Source: an uncultured Prevotellaceae bacterium (GTDB taxonomy: Bacteria > Bacteroidota > Bacteroidia > Bacteroidales > Bacteroidaceae). Taken from it: a DNA stretch of 11,344 nucleotides. Each line of letters opens with the position of its first letter. Positions within the stretch are counted from its first letter, which is position 1. The notes below the pieces were generated by a model. That model saw only the letters and a list, made by a program, of their open reading frames with translations, ran no database searches and was not told where the DNA came from. The stretch covers positions 1 through 11,344 of the forward strand of contig CALYTD010000006.1 of the NCBI GenBank assembly GCA_945486445.1, written 5' to 3'. Positions 1-5,506 of this stretch are shown one piece after another. Made by a program: the position numbers and the translations under genes.

Positions 1-1
1 C

Positions 2-55
2 GAGGTTATCCGTGAGTCACTCTACCGTGGTGCAGATGCTGGTTACGTCGTAACC
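2..55 (+). CDS. etfB: Internal fragment of electron-transfer flavoprotein beta subunit (EtfB/FixA family)
   Basis: Read in the frame starting at base 2, the first 54 bases give EVIRESLYRGADAGYVVT. From memory of Bacteroidales EtfB proteins, this matches the segment after the first beta-strands, which reads approximately EIIREGLYRGADGGYLLT and is normally followed by DRAFAGADTLATS. EtfB with EtfA binds FAD and carries electrons from acyl-CoA dehydrogenases and similar enzymes. After the threonine codon at 53-55 the similarity stops at once: the frame continues as antisense rnfB sequence to a TGA at 113-115. Only about 18 of some 290 residues are present, with neither start nor natural end. The identification rests on one short segment, but that segment is a conserved one. 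It most likely belongs to a different locus joined here. Confidence 0.62.
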
Positions 56-742
56 TATGCAACTTACCTTGCAGACCTTGTTTGCCAGTGCGCCTTTGTC
101 CTTGTTGATACATGATACGTACACTCTGCGTGCCTTGTCTTTTATTACTTTACCTTTTAATCGTATTTCTATGATGTGTCGTGGGCATGCTTTTGCACAG
201 GCACCGCATGATGTACACTTCTCTTCATCAACCTCAGGGAGACCTGTTTCTGTGTTGATGTGTATGGCGTCAAAGGCACATGCCTTTACGCAGTCGCCAC
301 AGCCGAGACATCCATAGCCGCATGCTGTTTCTCCAGAACCTGTTGCATTGACGGCGGCGCAGGTCTTCAGTCCGTCATAAGTGCAGATTCGTGGACGGTT
401 GGCATAGCATCCGTTACATCTTACTACGGCCACTTTTGGAGCGCTGTTGGCTACTGCCATGCCGAGCAGGTCAGCCACTTTTGTCATCAACTCCGAACCG
501 CCTACGGGACAGTTCAGCCCTTCCAATGAACCGGCGTCTGCTCCCTTGACGAGTGCGTCAGCCATTCCCGAACATCCGGGGAAGCCACATCCTCCGCAAT
601 TAGCCTGCGGAAGAATCTCTGCCACCTGCCCGATGCGGGGGTCTTCTTGTACAGCGAACTTCTTGGAACATGCATAGAGGATAACTGCTGCTATCAGGGC
701 TATGATGCCAAGGGTTAACACTGCTGATAAAATAAAGCTCAT
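17..742 (-). CDS. rnfB: RnfB, ferredoxin-like subunit of the Rnf complex, C-terminus replaced
   Basis: RnfB is the iron-sulfur subunit of the membrane Rnf complex, which moves electrons from reduced ferredoxin to NAD while pumping Na+ or H+. Residues 5-25 form the membrane anchor. C49, C52, C57 and C78 give the RnfB/NqrF-type Fe-S motif (CGGCGFPGC, then NCPVGG). C145/C148/C151/C155 and C176/C179/C182/C186P are two 4Fe-4S ferredoxin motifs. Bacteroidales RnfB normally continues after VSCIG with CGKCVKxCP and a further CRLCRKCV-type motif. Here residues 1-230 are normal, but 231-241 (YDVTSICTTVE) are antisense to the etfB fragment, so roughly 50-60 residues and the last cysteine clusters are missing. 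Neither of the other two minus-strand frames past the break restores the motif, so this is not a simple frameshift. It lies 131 nt downstream of the rseC-like gene with no visible promoter between them, consistent with one transcript. The remaining rnf genes are absent. Confidence 0.93.
   Translation of the reverse strand: MSFILSAVLTLGIIALIAAVILYACSKKFAVQEDPRIGQVAEILPQANCGGCGFPGCSGMADALVKGADAGSLEGLNCPVGGSELMTKVADLLGMAVANSAPKVAVVRCNGCYANRPRICTYDGLKTCAAVNATGSGETACGYGCLGCGDCVKACAFDAIHINTETGLPEVDEEKCTSCGACAKACPRHIIEIRLKGKVIKDKARRVYVSCINKDKGALANKVCKVSCIGYDVTSICTTVE
41..55. repeat. 15-bp palindrome at the etfB/rnfB join
   Basis: GGTTACG, a central T, then CGTAACC form a perfect inverted repeat with 7-bp arms and a single-base centre. 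It encodes GYVVT in the EtfB reading frame. Its last bases (ACC or AACC) also fit the expected antisense rnfB sequence, so the join shows 3-4 bp of shared sequence. Whether the palindrome caused the join or is coincidental cannot be told from this sequence. Confidence 0.7.
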
Positions 743-873
743 AATTTTTTGTAGTTTGTAGTTATGTTAGTATTTTCTTGTTCTAATTTAGGTTGTTCTC
801 ATGGTGTCATGGCTTTGTTGTTAGTACTGTGCCATGTTTTGTCTTATGTCTTCTGTTGCTGTGATGGGTATGT

Positions 874-1293
874 TTATTCACCTGCATTGATGGTGAATGT
901 CAGTTTTTTCGACAGCGTGTCGTTCATGAAATAGATAGCTATGTAGTACGGTACGAGTATCGCTATTCCTGCTATTGCTGCCAGTGCTTCGTCCATGCCG
1001 AGGTATATGCATAGGGTGATAGTCACCATGAGCAGGGCTGCGGGTATGGCAAACGCCAGTATCACCGCCTTTGCGCCATTGGCGGTGTCTGTTGCTACCG
1101 TGACTTTTTGCCCCACGGTATAGCGTGATGTGTCGCTGCATTTCACGTCAATTAGTTTCTCCTTGCTTTCTGTGGAGGAACAGTATGAGGCTACTTTGCA
1201 CGTGTTGCAAGCGCTGCTTTGGGTGATGCGCACCTTCACCAGTCCGTCAGATATGCTGTTGATGATGCCCTGATGCGATATGCTGTTGCCCAT
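874..1293 (-). CDS. rseC: RseC/MucC-family (SoxR-reducing) membrane protein, first gene of the rnf operon
   Basis: This 139-residue protein belongs to the RseC/MucC family. Members include RseC of the E. coli rpoE locus and the Rnf-associated SoxR-reducing system. The N-terminal part (to about 70) is a small soluble domain with C29, C32 and C38 in SACNTCKVASYC and a further C52. These cysteines suit a redox or metal site. Two hydrophobic helices follow at about 76-97 and 103-123 (VPYYIAIYF), with a short charged tail. In Bacteroidales this gene commonly precedes rnfB, as it does here, so a role in assembly or redox maintenance of the Rnf complex is the likely one; that role is inferred from position. 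The ATG at 1291-1293 lies about 75 nt downstream of the predicted start of transcription. The gene symbol is used in the family sense. Confidence 0.88.
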   Translation of the reverse strand: MGNSISHQGIINSISDGLVKVRITQSSACNTCKVASYCSSTESKEKLIDVKCSDTSRYTVGQKVTVATDTANGAKAVILAFAIPAALLMVTITLCIYLGMDEALAAIAGIAILVPYYIAIYFMNDTLSKKLTFTINAGE

Positions 1294-1351
1294 AGTATGT
1301 ACCGTTTAAGGCTAATTTTTGCTGTTTTTTCTATTAGTTGGTTGTGTTGAA

Positions 1352-1373
1352 ATTGCAATGTCCACATTGCAAT
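1352..1373. promoter_or_regulatory. 22-bp perfect palindrome over the rnf transcription start, candidate operator
   Basis: ATTGCAATGT (1352-1361), a CC centre, then ACATTGCAAT (1364-1373) form a perfect inverted repeat with 10-bp arms. Each arm also contains the self-complementary 8-mer ATTGCAAT. The palindrome begins 2 nt downstream of the minus-strand -7 element, so it covers the expected start site of the rseC-rnf transcript. This is a classic place for a repressor to bind. As RNA it would also form a hairpin at the very 5' end of the message. I do not recognise the cognate regulator: it does not match the Rex or FNR consensus. Confidence 0.7.
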
Positions 1374-1374
1374 G

Positions 1375-1406
1375 CAAAAGTACGACTATTATTTGAAAAA
1401 ACAAAA
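1375..1406 (-). promoter_or_regulatory. Bacteroidetes-type promoter of rseC-rnfB
   Basis: On the minus strand the -7 element is TACTTTTG (1382 down to 1375), matching TAnnTTTG. The -33 element is TTTG (1405 to 1402), 19 nt upstream, within an AT-rich stretch. Spacing and sequence fit the major sigma factor consensus of Bacteroidetes. The start of transcription is predicted near 1368, inside the palindrome. Confidence 0.75.
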
Positions 1407-1462
1407 CAATTCAAAAAAAAACTGATTGTTTTATTAAATTATTCCCTTATTTTGGTGTTTTC

Positions 1463-1494
1463 TTTGGCTCTTTGGAGGAAAAATAGTAAATTTG
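1463..1494 (+). promoter_or_regulatory. Bacteroidetes-type promoter of pyruvate kinase
   Basis: TTTG (1463-1466), a 20-nt spacer and TAAATTTG (1487-1494) match the TTTG/TAnnTTTG consensus. The predicted start of transcription is near 1500. This promoter diverges from the rnf promoter; the two -33 elements lie about 57 nt apart in an AT-rich stretch. Confidence 0.78.
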
Positions 1495-1500
1495 CACGTT

Positions 1501-1626
1501 ATTTGTATATAAGTAAGGCAGGTACTGTTGTTCTCTCAGGCTGGAATGTACCCTGGCTGGTAGGTGTAGGATGTGGGAACTCCGTTGGTGTGCCGTGCCG
1601 TTAACACGCAACACATATTCCGATTT
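1501..1626 (+). other. 5' leader of pyruvate kinase, no recognised riboswitch
   Basis: About 125 nt separate the predicted transcription start from the pyk ATG. The leader is richer in G+C than the promoter. It contains GGTAC and GTACC, about 20 nt apart, which could pair, and two GGCTGG repeats just beyond. I recognise no known riboswitch or leader family. An in-frame ATG at 1573 lies inside it but is unlikely to be the true start. Confidence 0.35.
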
Positions 1627-3063
1627 ATGAAACAGACTAAGATTGTAGCCTCAGTAAGTGACCTCAGATGTGAGGTGGAATTTATCAAAGACCTTTATGA
1701 AGCTGGTGCAAACGTCATACGCATGAACACCGCTCATGCCACTCCTGACGGCCTTCGCAAGATTATACGTAACGTGAGGGCTGTGTCACCCCATCTGGGA
1801 ATAATGATAGATACAAAGGGACCAGAGGTCAGAACAACAGGGACTGAGACTCCAATAGCATACAAGACAGGTGAGAGGGTTACTATTCTTGGCAATCCGG
1901 AGCAGGAGACTTCGCACGATGTAGTGTGTATGTCGTACGCAAAATTTGTCAATGATGTCCATGTAGGCGATGATGTCCTCTTCGATGATGGTGAACTTGA
2001 TATGCAAGTAGTGGAGAATGACGGTGAGAAAATCATTGCAGAGGTAATGAATGATGGTGTATTAGGTTCTCACAAGAGTGTCAACGTGCCGGGCGAACAT
2101 ATAGACCTGCCTGCGCTGACAGAGAAGGATCGCCGTAACATCCTGCTGGCAATAGAGGAGGATATAGACTTTATTGCCCATTCTTTTGTTAGGTCTAAGG
2201 AGGATCTCATGGCCGTGCAGCAGATTCTTGACGAGCATGGCTCAGACATAAAGATAATTTCTAAGATAGAGAATCAGGAGGGAGTTGATAACATTGACGA
2301 GATTCTTGACCACTGCTACGGTATCATGGTGGCTCGTGGTGACCTTGGAATAGAGATTCCCGCAGAGAAGATTCCCGGAATACAGCGTATGATTATCAAG
2401 AAATGTGTGTTCCGCAAGAAGCCCGTTATCGTTGCTACACAGATGCTGCACACCATGATTAAGAACCCGCGCCCCACCCGTGCGGAGGTCAGTGACATTG
2501 CTACGGCGGTGTTTAACAATACTGATGCCCTCATGCTCTCAGGCGAGACAGCCAGCGGAGCCTACCCCATTGAGGCGGTGCGCACCATGGCTCGCATTGC
2601 GGAGCAGGCAGAGGCTGACCGCGCGCGTTATTCACACAAGGTGGATGTTGATGGTGCTGACTGCAACCTCCGTGACTTCTTGTGCAAGGCGGCGATAGAG
2701 ACAACGTCGAAACTTGACGTAAAGTGTATTCTCACTGACTCTGGTAACGGTCACGATGCGCGTACACTTGCTGCCTATCGCGGTCCTAATCCTGTGGTGG
2801 CTATATGCAAGCACGACAAGTTGCAGCGCTGGCTTGCATTGTCATACGGTGTTATTGCCACATATCCAAAACAGGACGAATTGGACAAGATGTTCTATCA
2901 CACCGTTCGGAAACTCCACGAAATGGGCATGGTAGAGATGGATGATAAGGTGACCTACCTCTCTGGTCACATGAATATCGGTGTGTCAGACAAGACGGCA
3001 GGCGTGTCAATGCTTGAGGTAAACACCGTCAGCGAGGTGTTTAACTACTACAAGAACAACTAA
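1627..3063 (+). CDS. pyk: Pyruvate kinase
   Basis: This cytosolic glycolytic enzyme transfers phosphate from phosphoenolpyruvate to ADP, making pyruvate and ATP. With the ATG at 1627 it is 478 residues and begins MKQTKIVASVSD, as pyruvate kinases do. An upstream in-frame ATG at 1573 would add 18 residues with no family counterpart. The TIM barrel carries IDTKGPEVRT (61-70), ISKIENQEG (211-219; catalytic K213, metal ligand E215), MVARGDLGIE (234-243; metal ligand D239) and VATQML (269-274). The B domain is inserted at about 70-155, and the C-terminal domain fills from about 340. T63, K64, E67 and T70 match the set known in K+-dependent pyruvate kinases, so K+ dependence is predicted. The usual N-terminal RxNxSH is RMNTAH here, with alanine for serine. 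The gene is transcribed divergently from the rnf operon. Confidence 0.95.
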   Translation: MKQTKIVASVSDLRCEVEFIKDLYEAGANVIRMNTAHATPDGLRKIIRNVRAVSPHLGIMIDTKGPEVRTTGTETPIAYKTGERVTILGNPEQETSHDVVCMSYAKFVNDVHVGDDVLFDDGELDMQVVENDGEKIIAEVMNDGVLGSHKSVNVPGEHIDLPALTEKDRRNILLAIEEDIDFIAHSFVRSKEDLMAVQQILDEHGSDIKIISKIENQEGVDNIDEILDHCYGIMVARGDLGIEIPAEKIPGIQRMIIKKCVFRKKPVIVATQMLHTMIKNPRPTRAEVSDIATAVFNNTDALMLSGETASGAYPIEAVRTMARIAEQAEADRARYSHKVDVDGADCNLRDFLCKAAIETTSKLDVKCILTDSGNGHDARTLAAYRGPNPVVAICKHDKLQRWLALSYGVIATYPKQDELDKMFYHTVRKLHEMGMVEMDDKVTYLSGHMNIGVSDKTAGVSMLEVNTVSEVFNYYKNN

Positions 3064-3089
3064 CCTCGACGTAGTCGTTACGTAGAGGT
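3063..3089 (+). other. Stem-loop overlapping the pyk stop codon, no U-tract
   Basis: ACCTC (3063-3067) pairs with GAGGT (3085-3089), and ACGTA (3069-3073) pairs with TACGT (3079-3083). A single G/A mismatch interrupts the stem, and the loop is GTCGT. No run of T follows, so this is unlikely to be an efficient intrinsic terminator. It could protect the 3' end of pyk mRNA or attenuate read-through into the pseudouridine synthase gene. Confidence 0.5.
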
Positions 3090-3094
3090 GTGTG

Positions 3095-3142
3095 GCAGGG
3101 GTTGACAGGGATTGACAAGAGCAGTTCCCTATGCTACCCTGC
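3095..3142 (+). other. Possible nested RNA hairpin between pyk and the RluA-family gene
   Basis: GCAGGG (3095-3100) can pair with CCCTGC (3137-3142). Inside it, AGGGA (3107-3111) can pair with TCCCT (3126-3130). The segment also carries a direct repeat of TTGACA at 3102 and 3112. The loops are large, so stability is uncertain, and the pairing may be coincidental. Confidence 0.25.
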
Positions 3143-3202
3143 ACGTAGTAAGGCTGGACTGCAGCAAGGACAACCAGCACTAAAAGAAAAAAGCAACAAA
3201 GT

Positions 3203-4114
3203 ATGTATAACCCAAGACAGAAAGAGTATAAGCAATACATATGCGACCGGGAGGCTCCGCTTTTGGAGTATCTCCTCGCTACACTCCCCGGCAGTCGTTC
3301 CAAGATAAAAGCCACATTACAGGGGCGTGGCATAAAGGTAAACGGCAAGGTGGTGACGCAATACGACTACCCACTCACTCCTGGCGCGAGAATCAGCGTC
3401 AGCAACTCCAAGCGTAACGACAACTTCAAGAGCCGTTATGTAAGCATTGTCTATGAAGACCAGTACCTGATAGTCATAGACAAGAAACCGGGGATACTGT
3501 CAATGGCGGCCGGACGCTCCTCACTCAATGTTAAGTCGGTGCTGGATGATTACTTCAAACGCACACGTCAGAAGTGCCGCGCACACGTGGTGCACCGTCT
3601 TGACCGTGACACCAGCGGCCTTATGATATACGCCAAGGACATGGATACGGAGCAGATACTCGAACATGAGTGGCACGACATAGTCTATGACCGTCGTTAT
3701 GTGGCACTTGTCAGCGGAGAAATGACGCAGCAGAGTGGCACAATAGCCAACTGGTTGAAGGACAACAGTGCGTACGTCACCTATTCCTCACCAGTTGACA
3801 ACGGCGGGAAATACGCCGTCACACACTTCCAGTTGCTTGACAACTCCACGGAACACTCCCTTGTAGAATACAGACTTGAGACAGGACGAAAGAACCAGAT
3901 ACGCGTACACACAGCGGACATGGGGCATCCCGTCTGTGGCGATGTGAAGTACGGCAATGGCGATAACCCCCTACACCGCCTCTGTCTGCACGCATACGTG
4001 CTATGCTTCTATCACCCCGTGACACGCAAACCGATGGAGTTTTCTACGTTGATACCATCCAAATTCAAGGAAATCATAAACAAGGATAAAGTAAGACGAC
4101 AGCCTACGGCGTGA
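3203..4114 (+). CDS. RluA-family RNA pseudouridine synthase with S4 domain
   Basis: The 303-residue protein is predicted to convert specific uridines of rRNA or tRNA to pseudouridine in the cytosol. An S4-like RNA-binding segment spans about 15-70 (SRSKIKATLQGRGIKVNGKVV). The catalytic domain shows HRLDRDTSGL (131-140) with the catalytic aspartate D134, RLETGRKNQIRVH (224-236), and GHPVCGDVKYG (241-251), the three hallmarks of the RluA class. Length is normal for an S4-containing member. The ATG at 3203 follows a purine-rich stretch (AAAAGAAAAAAG). RluA, RluC and RluD subtypes cannot be separated from sequence alone, so no symbol is given. The gene lies 139 nt after pyk with no clear promoter between, so it may be read from the pyk promoter. 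The symbol rluD is often applied to such proteins but would be unproven here. Confidence 0.92.
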   Translation: MYNPRQKEYKQYICDREAPLLEYLLATLPGSRSKIKATLQGRGIKVNGKVVTQYDYPLTPGARISVSNSKRNDNFKSRYVSIVYEDQYLIVIDKKPGILSMAAGRSSLNVKSVLDDYFKRTRQKCRAHVVHRLDRDTSGLMIYAKDMDTEQILEHEWHDIVYDRRYVALVSGEMTQQSGTIANWLKDNSAYVTYSSPVDNGGKYAVTHFQLLDNSTEHSLVEYRLETGRKNQIRVHTADMGHPVCGDVKYGNGDNPLHRLCLHAYVLCFYHPVTRKPMEFSTLIPSKFKEIINKDKVRRQPTA

Positions 4115-4140
4115 CAGCAACAAGCGCATACCGCGTAAAC

Positions 4141-4228
4141 AGGTGCTGATTACGCAGCGAAAAGGCGCTGATTACACCGTAAACAGGCGCTGATTACAGG
4201 GCAATCAGGTGCTGATTACAAGTAAGGC
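4141..4228. repeat. Four-copy 22-bp tandem repeat
   Basis: The 13-bp core AGG(T/C)GCTGATTAC starts at 4141, 4163, 4185 and 4207, an exact period of 22 bp. The core is identical in all copies apart from the T/C position, while the remaining 9 bp of each unit vary (GCAGCGAAA, ACCGTAAAC, AGGGCAATC, AAGTAAGGC). A decayed fifth unit may lie just upstream, ending CGCGTAAAC at 4132-4140. Because 22 is not a multiple of three, the repeat does not encode a repeated peptide. It sits between the stop codon of the pseudouridine synthase gene and the start of the 48-residue gene, 14 nt before that ATG. It could be a multi-site protein target or a variable-number repeat. Confidence 0.9.
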
Positions 4229-4242
4229 AAAACAGAATCACA

Positions 4243-4389
4243 ATGGATACACATTATATAATAGCCATCATAGCCATCATCATAGCCGTCATACTGATAA
4301 AACGCCTTGTGGGTTGTATGATGCGCGCCGTGGTGACGATAGCGCTACTGGCAATACTTGCGTACCTATATTACTTCCATCTCACATAA
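4243..4389 (+). CDS. 48-residue two-helix membrane protein, function unknown
   Basis: An ATG at 4243 opens a 48-codon frame ending in TAA at 4387. It begins MDTHYIIAIIAIIIAVILIK, with a first hydrophobic helix at about 5-19. A basic turn (KRLVGCMMR, 20-28) follows, then a second helix at about 29-45 (AVVTIALLAILAYLYYF). The alternation of two clean hydrophobic segments with a short positive loop argues for a real inner-membrane protein with both ends outside. The first helix is encoded by repeated ATAGCC(A/G)TC units. No strong ribosome-binding site is visible. It lies between the tandem repeat and the DUF4468 gene (93 nt downstream), on the same strand. I do not recognise a family. Confidence 0.62.
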   Translation: MDTHYIIAIIAIIIAVILIKRLVGCMMRAVVTIALLAILAYLYYFHLT

Positions 4390-4482
4390 CACCACACGAC
4401 GGCAGTAGCCTGCAAACCACGGCAAATGGCCACGATGACGCCGTAAAAAGACAAAAAACATAACCCCTAAACAATAAACAAT

Positions 4483-5169
4483 ATGAAGAAACTGACATTG
4501 TTACTCGGACTGATAGCATTTTGCGCAACAGTCAACGCACAGGTAATAGGCAAATACTCCAAGCCACAAGAAGAGTCATATACCATTACCCCCGACGGAA
4601 AGATTGTAAAAAAGGAAAGGAAAGGACTGTTCAGCCGCAGCAAGGAAGAGAAGGTTATAGACGCCAAGTACCTTGCAGGAGCCTGTCCGGAAGTAAACGG
4701 AAAAATACAATGGGAGCAATCCTTTGACGTGAAAGGCAAGTCAGCCAAGCAGATATACGATACCATGTTGCCGTTCATACAAGCATTTTGCAGGAGCAAC
4801 GGCATGACAGACAAGAGCAACGTGTCACTGGTAAACGAGACAGACCATGAAATTGGTGCAAGCATACAGGAGTGGCTGGTGTTTGAAAACAAACCACTCT
4901 CGCTGGACCGCACCAAGTTTAACTACAAACTCATCGTACGATGCTTCGACGGACGCTGTGTGGTTACCATGCGAGGCATGAGTTACCTCTACGAAGAAGA
5001 ACGCGGCGGAACGCTCCAGCCAGCAGAAGACATGATAAGCGACGCCGAGGCTCTGAACAAGAAAAAGGACGGATTCCAAAAGGGAGGAGTGCGTAAGTTC
5101 CGCACAAAGACAATAGACCGCAAGGACCAAGTGTTCAAAATGATAGAAGAACACCTCGGAAGAAAATAA
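4483..5169 (+). CDS. Secreted DUF4468 domain protein
   Basis: The 228-residue protein begins with a signal peptide (1-19, KKLTLLLGLIAFCATVNA, cleavage before Q20), so it is predicted to be exported to the periplasm or envelope. Residues about 63-171 resemble DUF4468, a Bacteroidetes domain described as having a TBP-like fold. Recognisable parts are KYLAGACPEVNGKI (62-75), GKSAKQIYDTMLPFIQAF (85-102), and the LDRTKFNYKLIVRCFDGRCV (141-160) strand pair followed by SYLYEEE. The C-terminal 50 residues are charged and probably helical. The function of the family is unknown. Its ATG follows ACAATAAACAAT, AT-rich like many Bacteroidetes starts. The next gene starts 46 nt downstream, which suggests a shared transcript with the porin gene. 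Confidence 0.82.
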   Translation: MKKLTLLLGLIAFCATVNAQVIGKYSKPQEESYTITPDGKIVKKERKGLFSRSKEEKVIDAKYLAGACPEVNGKIQWEQSFDVKGKSAKQIYDTMLPFIQAFCRSNGMTDKSNVSLVNETDHEIGASIQEWLVFENKPLSLDRTKFNYKLIVRCFDGRCVVTMRGMSYLYEEERGGTLQPAEDMISDAEALNKKKDGFQKGGVRKFRTKTIDRKDQVFKMIEEHLGRK

Positions 5170-5215
5170 TAACACACAATAACCCACCAATACCTACCGT
5201 AGAAAAAGCCACACT

Positions 5216-5506
5216 ATGACAGAAGAGACAAGACACAACCCGTCAGCCGTTGACAAGACGGAACAGACAGGAAGCCCACGCATAGCCGTCCGCCCATCAC
5301 GACACGTGAGGCCAAAGCCAGTACGCAACACACTCTTCTATATCCGACAGGCACTCAATATGCTCTTCATGCTGACAAGCATCGTAGGCGTAATGATGTA
5401 CTGCGGAATCATGGGAAAAGACGTAGAAACACGTCAAGGCATAATAGTCATAGTCATAGCCGTCTCCATAAAAATGGCAGAATGTATGCTAAGGCTCAAG
5501 AGATAA
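5216..5506 (+). CDS. 96-residue two-helix membrane protein upstream of the porin
   Basis: The protein has a hydrophilic, proline- and arginine-containing N-terminal tail (1-38) and two hydrophobic helices at about 45-66 (LNMLFMLTSIVGVMMYCGIM) and 74-90 (QGIIVIVIAVSIKMAE). A short basic end (RLKR) follows. This fits a small inner-membrane protein with both ends in the cytoplasm. I recall similar short uncharacterised proteins in Bacteroidales but cannot name a family. Its last 25 nt overlap the start of the porin gene, which points to translational coupling. Confidence 0.7.
   Translation: MTEETRHNPSAVDKTEQTGSPRIAVRPSRHVRPKPVRNTLFYIRQALNMLFMLTSIVGVMMYCGIMGKDVETRQGIIVIVIAVSIKMAECMLRLKR

Noticed and set aside
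17..55. Simple frameshift as the cause of the altered RnfB C-terminus
   Set aside because: Neither of the other two minus-strand frames past base 55 yields the expected CGKC motif, whereas the plus strand gives a conserved EtfB segment.
1338..1604. 88-residue plus-strand frame beginning MVVLKLQCPHCNAKVRL, resembling a zinc-ribbon start
   Set aside because: It runs through both divergent promoters, the palindrome and the pyk leader. The CPHC motif comes from the palindromic DNA itself.
1573..1626. N-terminal extension of pyruvate kinase by 18 residues
   Set aside because: Pyruvate kinases of this type begin close to KQTKIVAS. The extension has no family counterpart, and the 1627 ATG is well placed.
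3102..3135. Sigma-70-like promoter from the TTGACA repeats upstream of the pseudouridine synthase gene
   Set aside because: The spacing to TATGCT is 12 or 22 nt, and Bacteroidetes promoters use the TTTG/TAnnTTTG form instead.
4141..4228. CRISPR array
   Set aside because: The unit is only 22 bp with a 13-bp core and 9-bp linkers, too short for spacers, and no cas genes are present.
4209..4463. 84-residue plus-strand frame with many His and Ser residues
   Set aside because: It starts inside the tandem repeat, overlaps the 48-residue membrane gene out of phase and has low-complexity composition. The shorter frame has far better protein character.
4467..4916. 149-residue minus-strand frame opposite the DUF4468 gene
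   Set aside because: The plus-strand frame has a signal peptide and family motifs. The antisense frame is a shadow.
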